The translations under genes and the position numbers were made by a program. From positions 21,114 to 40,986 of the forward strand of contig DAPV01000094.1 in the NCBI GenBank assembly GCA_002502625.1: 19,873 bases of DNA, in the 5' to 3' direction. Positions 13,177-19,873 of the stretch are shown piece after piece. Below the pieces are notes generated by a model. It worked only from the letters and a program-made list of their open reading frames with translations, was not told the origin of the DNA and searched no databases. The DNA is from Euryarchaeota archaeon UBA125 (GTDB lineage: Archaea; Thermoplasmatota; Poseidoniia; Poseidoniales; Thalassarchaeaceae). The first letter of the stretch is position 1. Each line of letters opens with the position of its first letter.

Positions 13177-14898
13177 GTGGACGAAAATGAGGATTTTGAG
13201 ATTGCTAAAGGCGATCTTGATGGGCTAATGGCTCGCCATTCTCACGTACGTAGATGGGTAGAGGATTTTGAAGCTCAACACGGTTCACGTCCTTACTTCT
13301 ATGGCCCATTAGATAGGGGTGCTAAGAAAATTGAACCTATGAATTTGATTTACAGTCTTAAACCTCCTCTTTTTGCCCATATCTACAAGCCGCCTGAAGA
13401 TGATGAACAAGGAGCAGGTACGACATTGTGGTTTGGAATTGAGCCAGTTTTAAATGAAGAAGAAGAAATCATTCGCCAAGAAATTGTTGACCGATTATTG
13501 CGTGATGCACCAAGTGCACCTTCGTTCACTTCTGATTCTGAATTTGAAGGGATTCTTGAAGGAATGATTGCACGTATGACTACTACTAGTTCTAGTGCGA
13601 TTCAACCAGATAGCGTTCTGGGACCTGCTATGGGTTTTCTTGGAATAGGTGAATCCTCAATTTCCGTTACCGAAGAGCAATTAGAACGACTAAAATATAT
13701 CATTGTAAGAGACTTAGTTAAATCTGGCCCATTAGAAGCATTACTTTCAGACGAGATGCTTGAAGATATACATTCTGTAGGTCTTAGATATATCAATATG
13801 GATCACAAGGTTTTCGGAATGGTGACTTCTAATATTCGTTTCAGAGATAGAGAAGTTCTGGCAAGATATCTTCGTTCAATGTCTGAGAGAATTGGACGTC
13901 CAGTATCCGATAGTAAACCGATTATTGATGGAGCATTATTGGACGGTTCAAGAATCAATATTATATTCAGCGATGATGTTTCGATGTTAGGTCCATCTTT
14001 TACAATCAGAAAGTTTGCTGAAGAGACTATTTCGGTTATTCAATTGATTAAGTGGGGAACAATGTCAGCACAACAAGCTGCATACATCTGGTTAGGTCTC
14101 GAAAACGGAATGTCTCTCCTTGTTTCTGGTGAAACTGCATCAGGAAAAACAACAACTTTGAATGCAATTTTACCCTTTATTGATCACAATGTAAAGATAT
14201 ATTCTGCTGAAGATACTCCTGAAGTAAAGGTCCGTCATAGATTATGGCAGAGGCTGGTTACAAGAGATTCTAAAAATGAAGATTCTAGAGTTGAAATGTT
14301 TGATTTATTGAAAGCAGCCCTTCGTTCTAGACCTAGGTACATCATTATCGGAGAAATACGTGGTGTAGAAGGAGCCACTGCATTCCAAGCTATGCAGACA
14401 GGTCATCCTGTGATTGCAACCTTCCACGCATCATCTATTGTCAAAATGATTCAGAGATTCACAGGAGATCCTATCAATGTCCCTGCCCGATTTTTTGATA
14501 ATCTTAATTTCGCAATTTTCCAAGAAGTCGTTGAAGCTCCTGGAGGGGGGATTGCAAGAAGAATTACGGGAATAGATGAGGTGATAGGTTACAATAAGTT
14601 TGCAGATGGTATTTTGACTCGAGGTATGTTTGAGTGGGACCCTGTAATTGACAAGCATTACTTCAGAGGGATGTTTCAATCACATTTGATGGAAAATAAG
14701 ATGGCTCCCATGATGGGATTTGCAAACAAACGTGAAATCTACAATGAAATGGATCGAAGAACGGAAGCGATTCAACGAATGGCAGATCGTGATTTAACTC
14801 ATTATGATGATGTCTTCGATATTTTAGATGTTTATTATCAGCAAGGATGGGAGCAATTTTCTTCCGCCATCGACACCTGGGTAGGGGTGAATCATTAG
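13177..14898 (+). CDS. flaI: Archaellum secretion and rotation ATPase FlaI
   Basis: FlaI is the hexameric type II/IV-secretion-like ATPase that first drives filament assembly and then rotation. The 573-residue protein is a normal length. An N-terminal domain (1-280) contains FAHIYKPPEDD, typical of FlaI. The Walker A motif is GETASGKT (318-325). An Asp-box-like region is YSAEDTPEVKV. Walker B is IIIGEIRG (389-396), with Glu393, and the His box is TGHPVIATFHA (408-418). A Ser/Thr-rich stretch around 128-150 is a variable insertion in the N-terminal part. The GTG start has GAGGTG six bases upstream, and that site overlaps the FlaH stop. The next gene, FlaJ, is its membrane partner. Confidence 0.96.
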   Translation: MDENEDFEIAKGDLDGLMARHSHVRRWVEDFEAQHGSRPYFYGPLDRGAKKIEPMNLIYSLKPPLFAHIYKPPEDDEQGAGTTLWFGIEPVLNEEEEIIRQEIVDRLLRDAPSAPSFTSDSEFEGILEGMIARMTTTSSSAIQPDSVLGPAMGFLGIGESSISVTEEQLERLKYIIVRDLVKSGPLEALLSDEMLEDIHSVGLRYINMDHKVFGMVTSNIRFRDREVLARYLRSMSERIGRPVSDSKPIIDGALLDGSRINIIFSDDVSMLGPSFTIRKFAEETISVIQLIKWGTMSAQQAAYIWLGLENGMSLLVSGETASGKTTTLNAILPFIDHNVKIYSAEDTPEVKVRHRLWQRLVTRDSKNEDSRVEMFDLLKAALRSRPRYIIIGEIRGVEGATAFQAMQTGHPVIATFHASSIVKMIQRFTGDPINVPARFFDNLNFAIFQEVVEAPGGGIARRITGIDEVIGYNKFADGILTRGMFEWDPVIDKHYFRGMFQSHLMENKMAPMMGFANKREIYNEMDRRTEAIQRMADRDLTHYDDVFDILDVYYQQGWEQFSSAIDTWVGVNH

Positions 14899-14916
14899 TA
14901 GTTAGGAGACGGATAT

Positions 14917-16713
14917 ATGGAGCGTCTCCCTACATGGCAAATTGCAATTCGTCGATTAGGAATGCCTATTGGTGAATATGCTCTGAAGATTGTTCTTCCG
15001 GCATCGATTTTTGGACTATTGATCGGAGCAATAATTTTCTATATTTCATCGGGACTATTTACCGGAGCATCTGGTCTTATCCTCGCCTTAATATTTCCAA
15101 TCTTGACTGGTGGCGCAGCTGCTGTATGGCCTTTAATTGAGACTCAACGTCATGCTATCTCAATTGAGCGTGAAATGCACATGTTCATCACTAGAATGGG
15201 AATTTTATCTTTAGGTGATGCAGGTGCTCAATCCATGTTTGATATTCTAAAGCAAATGGGGGATTATGGCGCCTTAGCTGAAGAAGTACAAGCAATTGAA
15301 ACTCTTGTAGATAGGTGGCATACTAACTTACCAGAAGCGGCTAGAATAGTTGGGAGACAAAGCCCATCACCAATCTGGGGTGATTTTCTCGATCGAATGG
15401 CATTTTCTGTTGAAGCAGGCCAGCCGTTAGAAGATTTCATGAGATCTGAGCAGGATACATTCCAATCAGAATTCAATACTTTATACGATACAAGATTAGA
15501 GGCTGTAGATACACTTCGAGAAATTTACATTTCACTAACCACAACTGGTATGTTCTTACTAGTGATTTCGGGTATACATCTTGTTTTGTTTATGACAGGT
15601 ACTCTAGATGATGATCCTTGGACAGTAATGGTTAGAATTAGGTGGATTCTTCTTGCAGCATTAATTTACACATTATTACAATTATTTGGCTTGATTTCAT
15701 TTATGGTTTTAATTCCAGATGATGATTTATTTTCACGTAATGATATGGCTACTGATTACAAAATAAAAATGCGAAGATCTTGGGTTTTGGCTACCATTTT
15801 TGGGGTTTTGCTAATTTCATCTACACTGTTTTCTAGTTTTTTAGTAGATTTTACTTTTATTCTAGATAATTGGGATCAATATGGTTTGTTAGCTGTTGCA
15901 GTGATTGTCACACCATTTGCAGTCCCAGCATATTTAGTTGGTAGAGAAGAGAAATCTGTTCGTCGTAGAGATGAATCATATCCTGGCTTTATTCGTGCTC
16001 TTGGGGGAACTGCTCAAGCTCGCTCTTCTGAGCCAAGTGCTACTGTTAGAGCCCTCAAAGGCATTGATTTTGGTGCACTGAATAAGTCCATTGATCAGTT
16101 AGAACGTAGACTTTCAATGAGAATTGACAGTGACCATTCTTGGGATTGGTTTGCTGCAGATGCAAATTCTATGATGGTTTCTAGATTTATTCGTATCTAT
16201 CTTGAGGGAGCACAAACTAGTGGGGAGCCAGCAGGTGTAGCGGAATTAGTATCGAAAAATACTACGAATCTTCTTTCTCTAAGAAGAAGAAGAGCTCTTT
16301 CTTCCGGTACTATGCAAGGAGTTGCCTTTGGTGTTCTAGTTGCAATGATAACTAGTCTGAACATTACGATATCAATTGTTCAAGGTCTTGGTTCATCCAT
16401 TAGTGGGGTTGCTCAAGGAATAGTACAAACCGACGTTGCAGGTATTCCTCAATTATCTGGAGGATTTGGATTACCAGTTTTGGATGATAGTACGGTAGTT
16501 GAAGAGAATATTTTCCTCTTCAAAATTCTAGTATCGATACTAGTGTTGATGATGATAATAATTCTAGGATTGATTTCTGCTAGAATTAGGGGAGGAGGGA
16601 TCGCTTTATCCATTGGTCAGATGATTACTATGTTATGGGTAGCAGGGTTTACTAGTTTCTTAACTGCTGTACTTTTGGATGCTTCAATAGGATTATTCAT
16701 TAGTGGAAGTTAA
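14917..16713 (+). CDS. flaJ: Archaellum platform membrane protein FlaJ
   Basis: FlaJ is the polytopic inner-membrane platform on which the FlaI hexamer works. The 598-residue protein has membrane helices near 22-75, 205-265, 290-340, 465-490 and at the C-terminus (about 525-595). Between them are two cytoplasmic T2SF-type helical domains: about 80-200, containing GDFLDRMAFSVEAGQPLEDF, and about 405-460, containing FIRIYLEGAQTSGEPAGVAE. These repeat the F..RM.FS.EAG-type pattern of GspF/FlaJ proteins. TTAGGAG lies shortly before the ATG at 14917. It is the last archaellum gene here, and a T-rich tract follows it. Confidence 0.94.
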   Translation: MERLPTWQIAIRRLGMPIGEYALKIVLPASIFGLLIGAIIFYISSGLFTGASGLILALIFPILTGGAAAVWPLIETQRHAISIEREMHMFITRMGILSLGDAGAQSMFDILKQMGDYGALAEEVQAIETLVDRWHTNLPEAARIVGRQSPSPIWGDFLDRMAFSVEAGQPLEDFMRSEQDTFQSEFNTLYDTRLEAVDTLREIYISLTTTGMFLLVISGIHLVLFMTGTLDDDPWTVMVRIRWILLAALIYTLLQLFGLISFMVLIPDDDLFSRNDMATDYKIKMRRSWVLATIFGVLLISSTLFSSFLVDFTFILDNWDQYGLLAVAVIVTPFAVPAYLVGREEKSVRRRDESYPGFIRALGGTAQARSSEPSATVRALKGIDFGALNKSIDQLERRLSMRIDSDHSWDWFAADANSMMVSRFIRIYLEGAQTSGEPAGVAELVSKNTTNLLSLRRRRALSSGTMQGVAFGVLVAMITSLNITISIVQGLGSSISGVAQGIVQTDVAGIPQLSGGFGLPVLDDSTVVEENIFLFKILVSILVLMMIIILGLISARIRGGGIALSIGQMITMLWVAGFTSFLTAVLLDASIGLFISGS

Positions 16714-16786
16714 TATTCAAAATAGACTTGTATATTTTGATGGATGAATGTTTCCCGTCGTTTGAACTTTGATTCATAAACAATAA

Positions 16787-16799
16787 TTTTTCCCTTTTT
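16787..16799 (+). terminator. T-rich terminator after the archaellum operon
   Basis: Five T, three C and five T in a row (16787-16799) lie 74 bases after the FlaJ stop. T-runs without hairpins are sufficient for archaeal termination. The surrounding 16714-16840 is AT-rich and should also hold the promoter of the DNase gene, but no clear TATA box could be chosen. Confidence 0.45.
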
Positions 16800-16840
16800 A
16801 CTTACAATGTTTGAAATTGTAGAAATTTTCATAATGATTT

Positions 16841-17785
16841 ATGGTTGAGATAAATCAAGTGTTTATCGCCGCTTCAATAGCCTTGAATATCATTCTTGCA
16901 GGAGTTCTTTCCTTTGTTATCTTTAGTGAAGAATCAACCGTTCCTGAAATTATATTTTTTGAGCGTACTGAAGAAAATAAAATCGAATTAGATAGTGATG
17001 ATACAGTTCGCCTTGCTACTTTCAATATCAGAACATTCGGTGTTACTAAGATGGGTAAGCCGGAAGTGGTCTCAGAATTAGTCGAAATTTTTGATCGTTA
17101 TGATATGGTCACAGTCCAAGAAATTAAAGATATAAATCAAGAGGTGCCTTACAGGTTTCTTGACGAGTTAAAGAATGGTTCATCAGAGGACTGGGAGATG
17201 TTGTTATCAGAACGCAGTGGTCAACAAGAAGATGATATTGGTGGGCAAGAGCAATATGCTGTTTATTACCGAAATACTGCTGTTCACCCGGTTAATGATT
17301 CCAAATTATACAATGACACTTTGTTGGATGAATTTTATCGGGAGCCTTTCCTAACCGAATTTACTGTACTAACAAAAAATGGTGAACTTTCTAATTTGAC
17401 GTTCCTTATGTTATCTATCCATACTTCTCCCGGAGTTGCAGTGGATGAACTGCAATCATTGTCAAATCTAACGATGACTTTTCCAGAATCTAAGAAATTA
17501 GTTATTTTGGGTGATATGAATGCAGATTGTAACTACGCATCTCTTAACGAATTAGACGCTCTTACGATACGAAAATCAAATTTTACATGGGTAGTCCCTG
17601 ACGATGCTGATACCACATTTTCATCAACAAGATGTGCTTATGATCGCATAATTCTCGATGAACAAATTGCTAGTTCTTACACGGGATGGTGGGGCATAGA
17701 TAGGGAAATGAGTAGTTCAAATGTATCTGATCATTTTCCTGTATGGTTCGAACTTCTTCGCCCATCATCGGGAGTAGTTAGTTGA
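16841..17785 (+). CDS. Exported DNase I-like nuclease
   Basis: This 314-residue protein belongs to the endonuclease/exonuclease/phosphatase superfamily, in the DNase I subgroup, which cuts DNA with Mg/Ca. Residues 7-28 are a signal or anchor helix (VFIAASIALNIILAGVLSFVIF), so the enzyme acts outside the membrane. The catalytic set is intact. Metal ligand Glu94 is in MVTVQEIKD, the general acid/base His194 in SIHTSP, Asp225 and Asn227 in LGDMNADC, Asp268 in CAYDRII, and His298 in VSDHFPV. Cys230 and Cys265 match in place and spacing the structural disulfide of animal DNase I, and WVVPDDADTT precedes the second one as in animal enzymes. No Shine-Dalgarno site is visible. A role in using extracellular DNA as food, or in freeing the cell from DNA-rich particles, is inference. 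Confidence 0.88.
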   Translation: MVEINQVFIAASIALNIILAGVLSFVIFSEESTVPEIIFFERTEENKIELDSDDTVRLATFNIRTFGVTKMGKPEVVSELVEIFDRYDMVTVQEIKDINQEVPYRFLDELKNGSSEDWEMLLSERSGQQEDDIGGQEQYAVYYRNTAVHPVNDSKLYNDTLLDEFYREPFLTEFTVLTKNGELSNLTFLMLSIHTSPGVAVDELQSLSNLTMTFPESKKLVILGDMNADCNYASLNELDALTIRKSNFTWVVPDDADTTFSSTRCAYDRIILDEQIASSYTGWWGIDREMSSSNVSDHFPVWFELLRPSSGVVS

Positions 17786-17849
17786 AATGAAAAACATCTC
17801 GTTTATTGCTCAGCCAAGAATCATTAGGTTGTTATTTCTCGATTAAAAT

Positions 17850-17939
17850 ATGCGAAAATTTTCTGCCGTCTCTTTCAGTCTACTAATGATAATAACTTCA
17901 TATCTACTGAAAATTGGAGTTATCACCCTCCGGAGATAG
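17850..17939 (+). CDS. Possible 29-residue hydrophobic small protein
   Basis: In the 171-base spacer between the DNase gene and the convergent endonuclease III gene, an ATG opens a 29-codon frame ending in TAG. The product begins MRKFSAVSFSLLMIITSY and has one hydrophobic segment flanked by basic residues. Upstream is an AT-rich stretch (gattaaaata) but no Shine-Dalgarno site. Chance frames of this size are common, so this is only a candidate. Confidence 0.15.
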   Translation: MRKFSAVSFSLLMIITSYLLKIGVITLRR

Positions 17940-17956
17940 AAGGAGAACAATAATTC

Positions 17957-18601
17957 TTATTTTTTCTCTTCTTGTATACGTTTTTTCGTTGCAGCCCATG
18001 AACAAATTAGACAGTTTTCAAGATCATGAAATCTTGCTGGGCAATGTTCTCTTCCGAAGAAGATGATTTGTAAATGTCTTGCATTCCAAGTTTCCTTAGA
18101 AAAAACTGCTTTGAGATCTTTTTCAGTTTTCTCAACATTTTTTCCATTGCTTAATCCCCATCTAGATGCCAGTCTATGAATATGAGTATCAACTGGAAAT
18201 GCAGGAATATCGAATGCTTGAGCCATTACAACACTTGCAGTCTTATGGCCAACTCCAGCTAGAGATTCTAAAAAATCCCAATCTGGAATTACTTCTCCAC
18301 CATTAGAGATAATCTGCTCAGCCATTTTTTTGAGGTTTTTTGCCTTTGTAGGAGATAAACCAATTTCACGAATAATTTCCTTTATGTCGTCTACTTCTAA
18401 TGATGCCATAGCATAAGGATTAGGGGCAACAGAAAATAGAGCAGGAGTCACTTCATTGACCTTTTTGTCGGTTGTTTGCGCTGATAGCATTACTGCTACC
18501 AGTAGTGTGTAAGGGTCATTATGCTCTAGAGGAATAGGAGTTTCTGGGTATAAATCGTCTAGAATTTCTCCTATTTTCTTTGCTTTATCGATTCTTTTCA
18601 T
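17957..18601 (-). CDS. nth: Endonuclease III (DNA glycosylase/AP lyase) with atypical Fe-S site
   Basis: Endonuclease III removes oxidised pyrimidines and nicks the resulting abasic site. The 214-residue protein is family-sized. The helix-hairpin-helix LAGVGHKTASVV carries the catalytic lysine (Lys121 if numbered from the GTG at 18604), and VDTHIHRLA carries the catalytic aspartate (Asp139). AVMLSAQTTD near residue 38 is also a family mark. The C-terminus differs from the usual C-x6-C-x2-C-x5-C cluster loop: it has only Cys188, Cys198 and Cys201, with His193 between them, and the protein has no other cysteine. The start is taken as ATG 18601, because it forms TGATG with the stop of the upstream polymerase gene; GTG 18604 adds one residue. 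Pairing with a family-X polymerase fits base-excision repair. Confidence 0.92.
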   Translation of the reverse strand: MKRIDKAKKIGEILDDLYPETPIPLEHNDPYTLLVAVMLSAQTTDKKVNEVTPALFSVAPNPYAMASLEVDDIKEIIREIGLSPTKAKNLKKMAEQIISNGGEVIPDWDFLESLAGVGHKTASVVMAQAFDIPAFPVDTHIHRLASRWGLSNGKNVEKTEKDLKAVFSKETWNARHLQIIFFGREHCPARFHDLENCLICSWAATKKRIQEEKK

Positions 18602-19873
18602 CACTTTCCTTCCATCATTCTTTCTTCAATTACACTTCCAGGTAGACAATTCAAAACATCTGCTTCTTCTAGCCAACCTTTTCTTGCCATTTGGACTCCA
18701 AACCACACATCCTTCAGTCCCTTCGTTGAATGTGCATCAGGATTAATTACAATTGGAACACCTTGTGATTTAGCAAATTTACATAATCTCCAATCTAAAT
18801 CTAATCTGTAAGGACTAGCATTGATTTCGCAAGCCTTCAAAATTCCTTCTTCATTTAGTTCTCCCATTCTCCTTAGAACTGCATGTAGGTCTAATGGAAA
18901 TCCTTCTCTTCCACCAATTATTCGCCCAGTAGGATGCCCTAAAATGGTAAACGTAGGATCTTCAATGGCTTTGATTAAGATTTCAGTATTTTCAATTTCA
19001 TCACGATTCCTCCATGACCCTATTGCGTGTACGCTACCTACTACATGAGAAAATTCGCGCCTGATACTATCGGGATAGTCCAACTTCCCATCTGCTAAAA
19101 TATCACATTCTGAACCATGAAGAAGTCGAAAATTTGTATCTTCTTCCTCCCATTTATAGTTCATATCTCTAATTTCATTTCCCTGTTGAACAACCTTATC
19201 TTGAGGTACTCCAATACTTCTTCCTCCTATATTTAGTATCTCAGAATGGTCCGCGATACCTAGGAATTCCCAGCCAAGATCTATTGCTGCTTCAGCCATT
19301 TCGCTTAATGAACCAGTACCATCTGAAGCAGTAGTATGATTATGTAGCGCTCCTTTTACTTGAACTGGTTCGATTAAAGAAGGGAGAGTTCCAGATAGTG
19401 CTGCTTCAATTTCTCCCATATCTTCTCTCATTTCGGGGGGTACCCATTTCATTTGGAGATGTTCATAAATTTCTTCTTCATCGAATGCAGGTAAACCATT
19501 TTTTGCTGCTTGAAGTCCCGTTGCATCTCCTAGTCCTTCTAGAGGAAATAATCCAAATTCATTAAGTCTTAATCCCATATCTAATGCTCTTTGTCTCATT
19601 CTTACATTATGTTCCTTACTTCCAGTGAAATAAGCCATTGTATATGCGAAAACATGTGGAGGAACTAGCCGCACTTGAGCATCGATAGTAGAATTTGCTT
19701 CCAATTCTTCCCATGCTTCTCCACCTAGAGCGGCCAATACCCCTCCATCAATAGTCGAATTTGATGCTGCATTTTCAAATATTGTGGATTCTATAATTAA
19801 ACTGATTTTTGAATCACCAGCACCCTTTATTTCGGCTATTCCTGGGAGAGATAATATTGAATCAGTGACTTTT
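18601..19873 (-). CDS. polX: Family-X DNA polymerase with PHP nuclease domain (5' part missing)
   Basis: The frame stays open to the right edge, so this is the C-terminal 423 residues or so of a longer protein whose start and polymerase active site lie outside the window. The first visible part (DSILSLPGIAEIKGAGDSK, then RLVPPHVFAYTMAYFTGSKE and RALDMGLRLNEFGLF) is the palm and thumb of bacterial/archaeal PolX. After a linker, the PHP domain keeps all expected metal ligands: LHNHT, GIADHSE, HGSECD, GSVHA, LGHPTGR and NPDAHS. This domain gives PolX proteins 3'-5' exonuclease or AP-endonuclease activity. A TTG at 19737 is not the true start, because strong family similarity continues upstream of it. 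The stop overlaps the start of endonuclease III by one base. Together they suit short-patch base-excision repair. Confidence 0.92.
   Translation of the reverse strand, partial: KVTDSILSLPGIAEIKGAGDSKISLIIESTIFENAASNSTIDGGVLAALGGEAWEELEANSTIDAQVRLVPPHVFAYTMAYFTGSKEHNVRMRQRALDMGLRLNEFGLFPLEGLGDATGLQAAKNGLPAFDEEEIYEHLQMKWVPPEMREDMGEIEAALSGTLPSLIEPVQVKGALHNHTTASDGTGSLSEMAEAAIDLGWEFLGIADHSEILNIGGRSIGVPQDKVVQQGNEIRDMNYKWEEEDTNFRLLHGSECDILADGKLDYPDSIRREFSHVVGSVHAIGSWRNRDEIENTEILIKAIEDPTFTILGHPTGRIIGGREGFPLDLHAVLRRMGELNEEGILKACEINASPYRLDLDWRLCKFAKSQGVPIVINPDAHSTKGLKDVWFGVQMARKGWLEEADVLNCLPGSVIEERMMEGK

Noticed and set aside
17892..17935. Inverted repeat ataact...agttat and the palindrome ctccggag in the convergent spacer
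   Set aside because: The stem is only six pairs around a 20-base loop, with no T-run at the end. It could be chance in AT-rich DNA.

Overview
The window looks like a chromosomal segment of an uncultivated planktonic euryarchaeon, most likely of the Marine Group II/III (Poseidoniales-like) lineages. The reasons are a complete euryarchaeal-type archaellum operon, an archaeal SepF, AT-rich DNA (roughly 40% G+C by eye), very short intergenic gaps, and large envelope proteins built of immunoglobulin-like CARDB/NEW3-type repeats. This placement is an inference; no rRNA or other taxonomic marker is present. No RNA gene, CRISPR array, insertion sequence, integrase or attachment site was seen, and no gene-free stretch exceeds about 170 bases.

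Layout. (1) 1-600, plus strand: the last 40 codons of an unidentified gene with a Pro-Glu repeat tail, coupled to the cell-division protein SepF. (2) 592-3029, minus strand: an orphan 361-residue protein with two possible winged helices, a BCP/PrxQ-type peroxiredoxin and a flavin-reductase-like FMN protein, closely spaced and probably co-transcribed. (3) 3162-3905, minus strand: a YfaP/DUF2135-domain protein, divergent from the next block. (4) 4030-10000, plus strand: three overlapping, tightly coupled genes. They encode a 137-residue basic helical protein, a 1570-residue secreted and membrane-anchored multi-Ig-domain protein, and a 282-residue cytoplasmic protein. I find no established name for this set. 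(5) 10090-16713, plus strand: the archaellum operon, in the order archaellin, a divergent FlaC/D/E-position protein, FlaF, FlaG, FlaH, FlaI, FlaJ. (6) 16841-17785, plus strand: an exported nuclease strikingly similar to animal DNase I. (7) 17957-19873, minus strand: endonuclease III with an atypical Fe-S cysteine pattern, coupled to a family-X DNA polymerase/PHP protein that runs off the right edge.

How the parts fit. FlaI (ATPase) and FlaJ (membrane platform) with FlaH (ATP-binding regulator) form the archaellum motor. The FlaC/D/E-like protein is the likely cytoplasmic ring or switch adaptor. FlaF and FlaG are the extracellular stator and anchor parts, and archaellin is the filament. The three-gene block immediately upstream runs in the same direction and is separated from archaellin by only 89 bases. 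It combines an extracellular multi-Ig stalk, membrane helices, a cytoplasmic tail and a cytoplasmic partner. It is therefore a candidate accessory module of the cell surface or archaellum, and is the most interesting part of the window. The minus-strand pair at the right edge is a base-excision-repair unit (glycosylase/lyase plus gap-filling polymerase with PHP nuclease). The prepilin peptidase (FlaK) and chemotaxis genes are not in this window.
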